From the NCBI RefSeq assembly GCF_003573545.1, contig NZ_QWET01000002.1:1-64000 (forward strand): 64,000 nt of DNA, read 5' to 3'. Below the pieces are notes generated by a model. That model was not told where the DNA came from. It saw nothing but the letters and a program-made list of their open reading frames with translations, and did no database searches. Below, one piece after another: positions 27,554 through 36,414 of this stretch; the stretch's first letter is position 1; every line of letters begins with the position of its first letter. Position numbers and translations under genes: made by a program. Source of the stretch: Mariniphaga sediminis (lineage in GTDB: Bacteria; Bacteroidota; Bacteroidia; Bacteroidales; Prolixibacteraceae).

Positions 27554-28918
27554 TCACATCCTGTTCTTTTCTTGTTCCTGGTTTTTACATTTTTCATTAA
27601 AAACATACAATAAAACCGGTAGGCGGATTCCTTTCACCCGAACCGGTTCCCGGGGCATAAACACAGCTTTTATTCCCTCTTCAAGCTCCCTGAAAATTTC
27701 ACCGGAAATGATTAGCTGCGAATGCCAGCGCTTGTTCAATTGTTCAATACGCGAAGCCATTATTACCACATTTCCGGTAATGGAGTACTGTTTGCGTACC
27801 GCTGAACCAATATTTCCGATAACTGCTTCGCCATAGTGCAGGCCAATTCCAATTTTAGTATCCGGAATGTTTCCAGCCTTGTTTTCCTGCCTGACTTTTT
27901 GCAGTATATCAATGGATGCCAACACGGCATTTTGTGCCACATTACCCTCCGAAACCGGAGCTCCGAAAGTGGCCATAAATCCATCACCCAAAAACTGGTT
28001 GATAACACCATTGTTACGCTGCACGCTGTCGATCATAAAATGAAACAGGCTGTTCAGGTAGGCTACCACCTCCTCGGGTGAATGCCCTTCCACAAAAGGT
28101 GTAAAGTTTCGGATGTCAAGAAACATCACACATACATTTTTCCGGGTACCCGAGAGTTCGTCTTTCTTTTGAAGAATACTGCCGGCAATTTGCGGTGAAA
28201 TTTGCTGTCCAAAAAGGTCGATAACTTCATTCTTCTCTTTGATATGTTCCCAGGAAACCCTGATTTTCTTTTTAATTACATCGGCCACAAACCCTGCGGC
28301 AATTCCCGAAATAAGCAGGATTATTCCCTGTCCGAGGTATTGCATCCCGGTTAAATCAGGATGAAAATAGTCGGTAGGCTGAGTACTAAAAACCGTGGAG
28401 TAATAAACCGAAACCGCTACAAATTCAAACGCTGCCAGCGCCCCGGTAAAAAATGAAAGTCGAAAATCAAGCCGCAAGGTGGAAAGTACGATGAACAAAA
28501 AGTAGGTAAGCGTGGCCGGAGCCTGAAGTATAACAATTTGTCCTGAATGTTCGACAATAAAAATGAACAGCAACGTAAGCAGGGTTATTTCCGAAAAAGC
28601 GTTGAGGTAACCAAACACATTACGGTGGTGAAAAAACACCCGCACTTTTTTCCTGATGAAATAGTGCACTACCGATTCGTAAATAATAATCAGCACCGCA
28701 AAAATAAGGATGGCATAAATGGCAATATGGGAGTTGAAAAGTGAAAGATACCGGTTGCTGTAAAAGAAATAAATTACCATCAACAAAATGGCCTCAAGCC
28801 CCAGCATTCCAATTAAAATAAGCGCACGAAGACGTTCGCTGCCCGCAATCTCTGCATTGAAAAGCTCATTGGAATTTTCAGGCGGAGGGAAAAAACTCAT
28901 TTTGCTACCCACTTTCAT
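27554..28918 (-). CDS. Membrane-bound class III nucleotide cyclase
   Basis: A 454-residue cyclase. About six transmembrane helices fill residues 30-215; a short coiled linker leads to the catalytic domain (260-440). The metal-binding Asp residues are Asp268 (FLDIRNFT) and Asp312 (GDGFMATFG), and the catalytic Arg is Arg390. The base-selecting positions are Gln308 and Ser379, where adenylate cyclases usually have Lys and Asp/Thr. The transition-state Asn position is Ile386 (TGNVVIMASR instead of GDxVNxAxR). Product and activity are therefore uncertain. It has its own operator-controlled promoter and is followed by the HD-PycTM gene. Confidence 0.88.
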   Translation of the reverse strand: MKVGSKMSFFPPPENSNELFNAEIAGSERLRALILIGMLGLEAILLMVIYFFYSNRYLSLFNSHIAIYAILIFAVLIIIYESVVHYFIRKKVRVFFHHRNVFGYLNAFSEITLLTLLFIFIVEHSGQIVILQAPATLTYFLFIVLSTLRLDFRLSFFTGALAAFEFVAVSVYYSTVFSTQPTDYFHPDLTGMQYLGQGIILLISGIAAGFVADVIKKKIRVSWEHIKEKNEVIDLFGQQISPQIAGSILQKKDELSGTRKNVCVMFLDIRNFTPFVEGHSPEEVVAYLNSLFHFMIDSVQRNNGVINQFLGDGFMATFGAPVSEGNVAQNAVLASIDILQKVRQENKAGNIPDTKIGIGLHYGEAVIGNIGSAVRKQYSITGNVVIMASRIEQLNKRWHSQLIISGEIFRELEEGIKAVFMPREPVRVKGIRLPVLLYVFNEKCKNQEQEKNRM

Positions 28919-28942
28919 TTTTATTCAATACTAATAACGAAA

Positions 28943-28973
28943 CAAAGTTAGTTAATGTTTACTAACTTCCAAA
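28943..28973 (-). promoter_or_regulatory. Bacteroidota-type promoter of the cyclase operon
   Basis: On the minus strand: TTTG, exactly 19 bases, TAACTTTG, a perfect match to the TTTG-N19-TAnnTTTG consensus. The -7 box is 25 bases from the cyclase start codon. The TetR operator fills the spacer. Confidence 0.78.
28947..28966. promoter_or_regulatory. TetR operator in the cyclase promoter
   Basis: Identical over 20 bases to the operator in front of the efflux operon 7.5 kb away; identity reaches 25 bases with the flanking ACAAA. This is the sequence link that joins the cyclase operon to the TetR regulon. Confidence 0.75.
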
Positions 28974-29062
28974 TTTTTGAATATTTTTTATCCAAATCCT
29001 TCCGGTAAAATTATCCTTACTGCCTATAGCAACAAGGATAATTCAGTATACTTTTCATTTAT

Positions 29063-29698
29063 CTAATGTGCTCCGTGCAAATCGTTTCCATGCTCAACAA
29101 TGCTGTGAACAGCCTCAAGAGTATGGGTATAATCAACATAAGCGGCAACATAATCCCGCCCTGCTTTAACCGACTCATTTTTCTGCTGATTTAATGCAAC
29201 AACTTTATCATATTTTTCGCGAATAACATTAGCAACATGGCTGTTTAATCGGGTAATCAAGTCATCAACATCCCCTTTGAGTACAGCATTATCACTCATT
29301 TGAATAATCTTTTTTGTGGTTCCAGGCGCCTTTAGACCGGTGTAAGGAGCCCCTTCCGTTTCGCGATGAAGACGAACAAGCGTCTCAAAAAAGTAATTCT
29401 CTACAACCTCATAAATTTCCTGATCCCCGCTTTTTAAAGCAATTGTTTTTTTGAAGAGCGAGGCTATCTCACTTTCCTGTTCCCTGGAAATCCATTTAAA
29501 AACAAGTTTTGGATTGTTCGCTTCCAGTGCTTCTTTTGCATCCGTAATTACCGGTCCATCGTACGAATCGCAATGTCCCAAAGCCGTGTTGCCAGCCAAT
29601 ATGGCAAGCATAAACAATGAGGCAAACGCAACTGAAAATTTTGCTCTTTTCACGCATTCTACCATCTCAGTTTTTTTCCCTTCTCCTTTAGTTTTCAT
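29063..29698 (-). CDS. DUF6448-family exported protein
   Basis: A 211-residue protein with a long N-terminal signal sequence (about 17-42). The mature part begins HCDSYDGPVITDAKEALE, the characteristic opening of DUF6448, and has a conserved histidine-rich end (HTLEAVHSIVEHGNDLHGAH) that could bind metal. The role of the family is unknown. It stands alone between the cyclase promoter and the AraC-type gene. Confidence 0.72.
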   Translation of the reverse strand: MKTKGEGKKTEMVECVKRAKFSVAFASLFMLAILAGNTALGHCDSYDGPVITDAKEALEANNPKLVFKWISREQESEIASLFKKTIALKSGDQEIYEVVENYFFETLVRLHRETEGAPYTGLKAPGTTKKIIQMSDNAVLKGDVDDLITRLNSHVANVIREKYDKVVALNQQKNESVKAGRDYVAAYVDYTHTLEAVHSIVEHGNDLHGAH

Positions 29699-29816
29699 CT
29701 TTAAAATTTTTAATGTTGAATACTCAAAATTGTCAGAACAAACATAGAAGAAGCGGGCAATGTGTGCGACCTACTTTATAAACCAGTACTCTTTTTTCAA
29801 AAAAAAAATGTGGTGT

Positions 29817-30951
29817 TTACCGGGAATGCTGCTTTTTATATGAGGAAGGAGTTTGTCCGGTAATATTTTTAAAAACCCTGTTAAAAGCCGATTTTGAATT
29901 GAACCCGGCTTCGTAAGCAATTCCCAGAACAGAATATTTCTGGTACTCCGGATCGATAATTTTGGCTTTCACCTCTTCAACCCGGTACCGATTAATAAAA
30001 TCAAAAAAGTTTTGTCCAATATTTTTATTTATCACCTGCGATACATAATGCGAAGGAATGTTCAATTCATTTGCCAGTTCTGGTAAATTTAAATTGGGAT
30101 CCAGGAATGGCTTTTTTTCTACCATGAAAGTTTTCAGCTTTTGAGCATATATTTCAGCATCGGTCTCTTTCAGCATTGACCCTGCATACTTACTGTACGA
30201 ACGCCCCTCCGTTACAAACTGGTCTTTCCCATAACCGGAAAAAATCTCTTTCTGCTTCAACCCGAAATAGCCAATCAGAATAATAAAAACCGACAGTGAC
30301 AGAGATAATCCGTCGGTACAAAAAACCCAGGAAAACAAGTGAAAAATATGATGGATTGCAGCAGCAGCCATCAAAATTGTCCATACTACCCCAAAAGTGT
30401 AAACAAGCTTTCGTAACCAGTCAAGATTAATGTGCTCAATGGATGAAAAGTTATTGGCTATATTCACATCCAGCTTCTTAAACAAAAAAAGTGAAAGACC
30501 AAAATATACCGGACCTGACAAAGCAGTCGCTATCAGAAATAAATGAAACAAACCGGAAGCTCCATATTCTCCTGAAACATGATCAAGTCTTATTGTTACC
30601 GCGATTTCAGGTAAAAATGAGACAACAATCAAAAAAAAAATTAAACAGGACAAACGGCACAAAATGCCAAAGGTCCATGTATGAAAATTTAGGTGTTTGG
30701 TTAATTAACGACCGAATATACAAATAAAGAAATGGCCCGTGCAGCATGAGCAAAGAGATAAATGCTGCCGACAACAGCGGATATGCTGTGAACAACAGAG
30801 TTGAAAAAAGGGCATAAACTCCGGTGTAGAAACCTAAATACAACAACCAGAAAAAAAGGATCTTATCGTGAAAAGATTTCGATTTTTTCTGAATCAGCAA
30901 TGCTGCAAAAAACAGCGCGTTAAATGCCGCAATTACAAAAATATACTTCAC
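29817..30951 (-). pseudogene. AraC-type membrane regulator, frameshifted at a homopolymer
   Basis: Two overlapping frames together give one regulator of about 377 residues. The first (GTG at 30951 to a stop at 30607) encodes the N-terminal transmembrane part, MKYIFVIAAFNALFFAALL onward. The second (read to the stop at 29817) continues with more membrane helices and a C-terminal AraC HTH domain (ELANELNIPSHYVSQVINKN and the GFNSKSAFNRVFKNITGQTP signature). The frames meet at a run of ten T on the coding strand. With nine T the reading frame would be continuous (LFNFFLIVVSF). It could be a sequencing error, a real inactivation, or a slippage or phase-variation site. Confidence 0.8.
30631..30640. 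repeat. A10 homopolymer at the frameshift
   Basis: Ten consecutive A on the plus strand (T on the coding strand) lie exactly where the AraC-type gene changes frame. Tracts of this length are prone to replication slippage, transcriptional slippage and assembly error. Confidence 0.85.
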
Positions 30952-31016
30952 CCTCTTGACGATTTATTGTCATCAGACAGGGAAAAAACAACTCAATCCT
31001 GACTTGTACAAAATAA

Positions 31017-31205
31017 TTATTCGAACTTAATAACTTCGACGGGGCAATTTTCGGCTGCCTCCTGAATTGCTTCCTCGTAATCAGAGTAGTTTACTCCTTC
31101 AATAACCGTTGCTTCATCTTCCATTTTGAAAACTTCAGGACAAATTTCCTCGCAAAGTCCACAGGCGGTGCATCCTTCTTCAATCCAAACTTTTGTTATT
31201 GCCAT
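31017..31205 (-). CDS. Small ferredoxin, one [4Fe-4S] or [3Fe-4S] cluster
   Basis: A 62-residue acidic protein. The cluster ligands are in CTACGLCEEICPE (Cys12, Cys15, Cys18, Cys22 region) plus a distal NCPVEVIKFE Cys. The family carries single electrons in the cytoplasm. The gene is monocistronic, with an AT-rich upstream region and no partner enzyme next to it. Confidence 0.92.
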   Translation of the reverse strand: MAITKVWIEEGCTACGLCEEICPEVFKMEDEATVIEGVNYSDYEEAIQEAAENCPVEVIKFE

Positions 31206-31560
31206 AATCAGATTATTTAAAATTTGAAACTATCTTTTTTATTGATTTGACTCACTTAATCCCATTCTATTCAAAAGTAAAAAGCAGTAAATGCGTAATG
31301 AAAATAACCTCGTTGTAAATATCCGGGCAAATACTGCCATCACTTCGTACTAAATTATTTTAACCGACTCAAATGTAGTTTATAATCCACAAACTGTCAA
31401 TACCTTTTTATACATTTCAGGACAATCCATTAAAAGGTTTTCGCACCCACTTTTTGCAGCAAAAAAACCAATTAGCCTGTAAATAAAAACTCCGTGCAAT
31501 GAAAACAAGTATGCATAAATGACAATACATATCGACAAAGTCACCTTGTTTCATACACCA
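31206..31560. other. Intergenic region, little seen
   Basis: This 355-base AT-rich gap separates the ferredoxin gene from the 3' end of the T9SS gene. No credible ORF or strong hairpin was found. A possible minus-strand -7 box (TACATTTG, at 31370-31377) lies 165 bases before the ferredoxin start, with a weak TTGA 19 bases upstream of it. Confidence 0.35.
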
Positions 31561-34176
31561 TCATTCAACCAGAATAGTTCGTTTTGTGTCGGCAAAATTA
31601 CCTGCCTGAATCCGGTACAGATAAATCCCGGCAGGCAATCCGGTTGCATTCCATTCTGCCCGATGAGTCCCGGATTCAACCACCTTATCTACCAACGTTT
31701 CTATTTCCTTCCCATACAAATCATATATCTTAAGGGTCACCTTTTCTGCTCGGGACAAAGAGTATTCAATTACGGTTGAATTTTCAAACGGATTTGGGAA
31801 ACTTTGCCCCAGCTCACAATCCTGATTTGAAAGAGAATGTGCATTTGTAGGATCTTTTTCCGTAATACAAATTGTTCCGATTTGACCGTACGACGTGGAA
31901 TCGGGGTGTATTGCTGAAGATTGGTTCGTTGGCCCTACGGTAAGCATGGTGTAGATGCCCGACACATGGTTTGAAGCGGGTGCAACCCACTCGGGCAGGG
32001 AGAGAGTAACCCACTGTCCGGGAGTCGTTATCGGATCAGAGATTCCAATAAGTGTCCCATCGCCGGGGCTTGTGAGCGGAGCGGTGGATGCTTTAAATTC
32101 AAACTGTACGGGATAGGGCCTGTTAAAAGAGGGCATCCAGCGTGCAGTAAATGAAACAGCGTATGCTTTGCCCGGGCTGAAGGGAACACTGAGCACCTGC
32201 TCCATGGATTCACCAATGGCATGATTCCCCCACATACCAATACTTACAGTATCAGTGGCATCACAAGTTGAAGCGCTAACATCGGGAGATTCCCCGTGGT
32301 ACCCATTTATAAACATGGTTTTCGACCATGAACGCACCCAGTCTGCCGTGGCGCCAATTGGCATGGGGCCGTATGTTGCATCAACATTAAAATTGTGGTT
32401 TTGAACAAGGTTGTTTTCACATTCCGTGATGCACCCCGGTTGGTTGGGACAGCTCTTTATCGTAAAAACATCACCATAAGCCCATGTAATATAGTTTACT
32501 TCCTGAACGTAAGCCTGATATAGCCCCGGAGCGAAATTGGGGGGAATATTCCAGGTTTCATTCCCGTCGTTCAGGGTATTTGGGTTTACAACGGCAGCCA
32601 CTGCCCAGGAATTGACATCAATAATCGAAACAACTACATTCCATGTCGGGTCTCCGCCATTCCAACTGATTGTGATCTCAGTTCCGGCACAAAGCGAATC
32701 GGTTTTGGTTGGGGCAACCAACTCAAACTCCGGTGTCTGTGATGCAACTATGGTTCCTGCATTTCCTGCTGCATAAAAACCCCTCCTGATATCCGATTTT
32801 TCAATTCCACGTGCCGTGGCTGCAAACAAGTCTTCATTTGTACGGCTGTTTTCTTCAACCCAAACCGTAGGAAGTCCGTCTCCGTCGTCATCGGGATCAG
32901 TGCTGCGCAAAACAACTCCGTTATTTCCAACAGTAATCCAGCTGTCATTGTTAAAAGCCAGGTCGTTTAATACAACTGATTCCGGACTAATAATTCGCAG
33001 AGGAAGAGTAGATTCATCGCACTCTTCCATAGGCTCCAGAGTTGTGTCGAAGTCGAATGGCAAAGTCCGGGGGCACCAATCTTGATCCCAGGCTTGCCTG
33101 GCAACAACCTCCACATCTCCGCTTACCGATGCCGGAATGTCCAAATCAAATCTGCCGTTACTCTCTGTAAGGGTTTCTGCAATTATTGTCTTGTCATCCA
33201 TCCGGCGCATCACCATCAAAATACCTTCCAGCTCAACATTCTCCCATTTGGGTTGTAACACGCCCTGAAATGTACTTCCGGAAAGCATAAACAGCATGTT
33301 TCCTTTTTCACCAACACCTCCTGACACAAGCATTCCTTTATGCAGGTTTTCGCATTGCTCCTTGTCAAAAATAACACCGCCGGTTGCCAGCAGGGCACAT
33401 GAATTTTCAATGCTGTCTTTAGCCCAGGTGGCGCCATAATTTGTGGAAGTTTGTATGCCTCCGCCATCATTCCCAACCAACTTTACCTCATCGGCCAACG
33501 CTTTGCCTGCTTTAAATTTCCTTTTGGATTTTACGGCACTAATACTGTCTCCTGTTGCTACCAAGTCCCAGGTCTGGCCTCCGTCAAAAGTTCTGAGCAT
33601 TCCTTTAACACTGGCAACAAATCCGGTGTCGGGATTCAGGAAGGTAACAAATTTAAAACTCTGGGTAACTCCTGCATCCATTTCAATTTTTTCCCATTCA
33701 ATGCCATCATTCGAGGATTTTAGAATGGTTGCGTTTTGACCCACTGCAAAAACGATATTTTCATCGTAATTTGCTCCGTCCCCGGTTATGGCATAAAACG
33801 AAACCGGAGCATCTGCGGAGCCGGCATAGGTTGACTCCCAGCTTTCCCCCATGTTTGTACTCCGAAAAACGGCATTGGTATCTCCCACTGCAATAATGGT
33901 CCGGGCACTACTGTTTATGCGCAATGCATTAATTTTTATCTCTTTCCCCGTCTGGGGGTTACGCGTTTTCCAGGCGTTTCCACCATCGAAAGTAGAAAGA
34001 ATATTCCCCTCTTCATCAAGGGCAAACAATGTATCAGGGGAGAAAGCCACCACATCCCGGAGTGATTTCCCAGTCCCTCCGGGAAGTTTTGTCCAGTTAG
34101 ACGGCAACTGCGATACAGCAGGTATTGTTAGAATAAAAAAAGCCACAAATAGGCCGGATTGTAAAATTCTTTTCAT
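31561..34176 (-). CDS. Secreted protein with YCF48/BNR-like repeats and T9SS sorting domain
   Basis: An 871-residue protein with a signal peptide (1-22). Residues about 25-470 hold repeated units of the Ycf48/BNR kind (FDGGNAWKTRNPQTG, STNMGESWESTYAG, FDGGQTWDLVATG), a beta-propeller. A central part includes a cell-adhesion or Ig-like segment (ITISWNGGDPTWNV) and a Cys-rich linker (CPNQPGCITECENN) before a carbohydrate-binding-like jelly roll. The last 75 residues are a type IX sorting domain (NPFENSTVIEYSLSRAEKVT, LPAGIYLYRIQAG). It would be secreted and anchored or released. It starts 3 bases after the MOSC gene stop. Confidence 0.85.
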   Translation of the reverse strand: MKRILQSGLFVAFFILTIPAVSQLPSNWTKLPGGTGKSLRDVVAFSPDTLFALDEEGNILSTFDGGNAWKTRNPQTGKEIKINALRINSSARTIIAVGDTNAVFRSTNMGESWESTYAGSADAPVSFYAITGDGANYDENIVFAVGQNATILKSSNDGIEWEKIEMDAGVTQSFKFVTFLNPDTGFVASVKGMLRTFDGGQTWDLVATGDSISAVKSKRKFKAGKALADEVKLVGNDGGGIQTSTNYGATWAKDSIENSCALLATGGVIFDKEQCENLHKGMLVSGGVGEKGNMLFMLSGSTFQGVLQPKWENVELEGILMVMRRMDDKTIIAETLTESNGRFDLDIPASVSGDVEVVARQAWDQDWCPRTLPFDFDTTLEPMEECDESTLPLRIISPESVVLNDLAFNNDSWITVGNNGVVLRSTDPDDDGDGLPTVWVEENSRTNEDLFAATARGIEKSDIRRGFYAAGNAGTIVASQTPEFELVAPTKTDSLCAGTEITISWNGGDPTWNVVVSIIDVNSWAVAAVVNPNTLNDGNETWNIPPNFAPGLYQAYVQEVNYITWAYGDVFTIKSCPNQPGCITECENNLVQNHNFNVDATYGPMPIGATADWVRSWSKTMFINGYHGESPDVSASTCDATDTVSIGMWGNHAIGESMEQVLSVPFSPGKAYAVSFTARWMPSFNRPYPVQFEFKASTAPLTSPGDGTLIGISDPITTPGQWVTLSLPEWVAPASNHVSGIYTMLTVGPTNQSSAIHPDSTSYGQIGTICITEKDPTNAHSLSNQDCELGQSFPNPFENSTVIEYSLSRAEKVTLKIYDLYGKEIETLVDKVVESGTHRAEWNATGLPAGIYLYRIQAGNFADTKRTILVE

Positions 34177-34179
34177 CGT

Positions 34180-34872
34180 TTAAATTTTGGGTGATTTATT
34201 ATAAAGCCGGTGATTCCAATCTTCTATTTCTCCTGTTTCCAGTCTTTGACGAACTGTCTTTTTCCATGCTTCGCTTAGCGGACCAATATGAGTCATTTCT
34301 TCCAGCAACCGTTCGTTTTTCATATCGATATACAAAAGGTGCAGCAGCCTTTTTAAAGGCCATTCAGGACAGGTTCGATCCAACAGGGTAAAATGATCCC
34401 CTGCCTGTATCCAGCCTTCTTCCAGCACACGGTAGTACCAGCCTGTCCGAAGACTGTCCTGTACCATGCGCGACATATTCGGATGACCAAACCGGAGGTT
34501 CAGTTTCCAGCACGGTTGCCGGGCCTGGCTGACTTCCAGCACAACAGATCCCACCCTGTATTTATCGCCAATACAAATGGTAGATTCATCCATTCCCATG
34601 GTAGATATATTTTCGCCAAACCCGCCCTCTCGCAACATACCCGGCAAGGAGATATCCGGAACATTTTTCCAGTAATTGTAGTGTTCGAATGCATAATGAT
34701 GAATGGCCTTATCCCGGCCTCCATGATGTTTTTTATCGGCTTGCTCGTCGTTAACCAGCCCTAAAACCGATACTTTTTCTTTTTTTAGCGTTGCCTTCTT
34801 TTTAATACCGCTGGGCACACCTTCCTGTCCCAGCAGGCCAATTTTTCCCGTTAAAAGCGTAGTAATCTTCAT
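34180..34872 (-). CDS. MOSC-domain protein (YiiM-like)
   Basis: A 230-residue MOSC protein. Signatures: DKKHHGGRDKAIHHYAFEHY, FGENISTMGMDE, and SQARQPCWKLNLRFG with the conserved Cys that takes the sulfurated molybdenum cofactor. YiiM-type proteins use the cofactor to reduce N-hydroxylated compounds. It follows moaE by 3 bases in the molybdopterin run, which fits a cofactor-dependent or cofactor-transfer role. Confidence 0.87.
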   Translation of the reverse strand: MKITTLLTGKIGLLGQEGVPSGIKKKATLKKEKVSVLGLVNDEQADKKHHGGRDKAIHHYAFEHYNYWKNVPDISLPGMLREGGFGENISTMGMDESTICIGDKYRVGSVVLEVSQARQPCWKLNLRFGHPNMSRMVQDSLRTGWYYRVLEEGWIQAGDHFTLLDRTCPEWPLKRLLHLLYIDMKNERLLEEMTHIGPLSEAWKKTVRQRLETGEIEDWNHRLYNKSPKI

Positions 34873-34875
34873 ATT

Positions 34876-35325
34876 TCAGGTATTCTTTTTCCAAACATGT
34901 TTATCATTACCGAGCAACTCACGGCCCCAAACCGGAACTTCAGCTTTTATCCTTTCCACAATTTCGTTGCAGGCATCAATGGCCTCCCGGCGATGCGGCG
35001 CCGAGGTAAAAACAAAAAAGCATATTTCGCCCGCATCCACCTGTCCCAGGCTATGGTAAATATGCACACATGTAACCGGGTATTTTGCAAAAACGGCCTC
35101 CCTGATGTCAAATACTTTTTCCAAAGCCATCTCTTCATAAGCAGTGTACTCAATGGCAGTTACCACACCTTCGTCTTTTGTATCGGCCCGCACCTGTCCC
35201 AGAAAAATGGCATGGGCGCCAATATCTGTCTGGGTGGCATGTTTTTGAACCGATTCAGTTATTTTCTCCGCAGGAATTGCTCCCTGTATAAAAATATTTT
35301 TGGGCTTCCTTTCCATATAAACCAT
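34876..35325 (-). CDS. moaE: Molybdopterin synthase catalytic subunit MoaE
   Basis: A 149-residue MoaE. It converts precursor Z (cPMP) to molybdopterin with sulfur from MoaD. Conserved parts: GAHAIFLGQVR near 37, IEYTAYEEMA near 63, the SAPHRREAIDACNEIVE helix, and a Lys in RIKAEVPVWGREL. The usual second Lys of the E. coli W-K-K-E segment is Gly here (W-G-R-E). Its start codon overlaps the moeB stop codon by one base (TAATG), so translation is coupled. Confidence 0.93.
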   Translation of the reverse strand: MVYMERKPKNIFIQGAIPAEKITESVQKHATQTDIGAHAIFLGQVRADTKDEGVVTAIEYTAYEEMALEKVFDIREAVFAKYPVTCVHIYHSLGQVDAGEICFFVFTSAPHRREAIDACNEIVERIKAEVPVWGRELLGNDKHVWKKNT

Positions 35326-36404
35326 TATTTAACAGGTGAATCAGGATGTTTCACACCACCCGTTACTGAATACACATTGTCTCTTTTTAACACTTTCCGT
35401 AATTCCACCGCTGCCGGCTGACTGCGAATTCCATGCTGGCAAAACAAAAAGATCGACTTACTATCGAATACTGAATTTTTCTTTTGTATTAATTGAGAAA
35501 AAGGAATCTCCAGGCATTCGGTATTTGTCCACCGGGGCATTTCATACAATTCACGGATATCGATAAAAACCGATGGCTTTTGTTCTGCCATTAACATGGC
35601 CGCATTCCACCCAATATCAATTCCTGAAACACATTCAAACGCATAATCTGTTTTTAAAAATGCTTCTGTTGTGGCGGGCCGTCTCTTTTGTGCCTCATCA
35701 CTGGAAGTCAGTCCAATGTCATAAAAAGACTGCTCCGCAAGGTTATAAAAAAGTACTTTGTTGACCAGAGTTTTACCAATTCCTGTTATCCATTTAACGG
35801 CCTCGGCAGCCTGCATGGTTCCAATAATTCCGGATAAAACCCCAATCACCCCCGCCTCGGCACAACCCGGAACTTCACCGGGCTCCGGCATAAGCGGGTA
35901 CAAATCCCGGTAATTGGCACTTCCCTCGCCGGCACAAAACAGGGCAACCTGCCCCTCGTACTTGTAAACGGCGCCATAAACAAGTGGTTTTTCGAACAGC
36001 GCTGCAGCATCATTCAGCATATACCGGGTAGCAAAATTATCGGAGGCGTCAATCAGAAGGTCATAACCGGGCAGTATCTCAACCAGGTCTTTTGCCAAAA
36101 AGTAACGATCATACGCTTCAACCTGTATATCCGGATAACGTTCATTGATGTAATGTTTGGCAACAGATGCTTTGGGATTTCCAACATCGTTCAGGCCAAA
36201 GAGTACCTGCCTGTTAAGATTGGAAATGGCCACACGGTCGCCGTCGGCAATGCCAATACTTCCAACACCAGCCGCCGCCAGGTAAAGGAGAGCCGGGCAT
36301 CCCAAACCTCCGGCCCCCACCACAAGCACTCTGGCCGATTGCAGTTTTTGCTGCCCTTCCCTGCCCAGTTCAGGTAAAATTATCTGTCGTTCGAAGCGTC
36401 CCAT
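35325..36404 (-). CDS. moeB: MoeB/ThiF-type adenylyltransferase with C-terminal rhodanese domain
   Basis: A 359-residue protein. Residues 1-245 are an E1-like MoeB that adenylates the MoaD C-terminus: RVLVVGAGGLGCPALLYLAA (nucleotide loop), IADGDRVAISNLNRQVLF, IDASDNFATRYMLND, and the Cys of EVPGCAEAGVIG. The zinc Cys pairs of E. coli MoeB are not seen. Residues 265-359 are a rhodanese with active Cys in FLFCQHGIRSQPAAVEL, a likely persulfide donor for MoaD. It lies between moaD and moaE. Confidence 0.9.
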   Translation of the reverse strand: MGRFERQIILPELGREGQQKLQSARVLVVGAGGLGCPALLYLAAAGVGSIGIADGDRVAISNLNRQVLFGLNDVGNPKASVAKHYINERYPDIQVEAYDRYFLAKDLVEILPGYDLLIDASDNFATRYMLNDAAALFEKPLVYGAVYKYEGQVALFCAGEGSANYRDLYPLMPEPGEVPGCAEAGVIGVLSGIIGTMQAAEAVKWITGIGKTLVNKVLFYNLAEQSFYDIGLTSSDEAQKRRPATTEAFLKTDYAFECVSGIDIGWNAAMLMAEQKPSVFIDIRELYEMPRWTNTECLEIPFSQLIQKKNSVFDSKSIFLFCQHGIRSQPAAVELRKVLKRDNVYSVTGGVKHPDSPVK

Positions 36405-36414
36405 TTCTATTTTT

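Noticed and set aside
26312-28918. A classical phage-defence island
   Set aside because: No other defence genes, integrase, or mobile element lie nearby, and the operon is tied to efflux and envelope genes; only the domain content suggests Pycsar.
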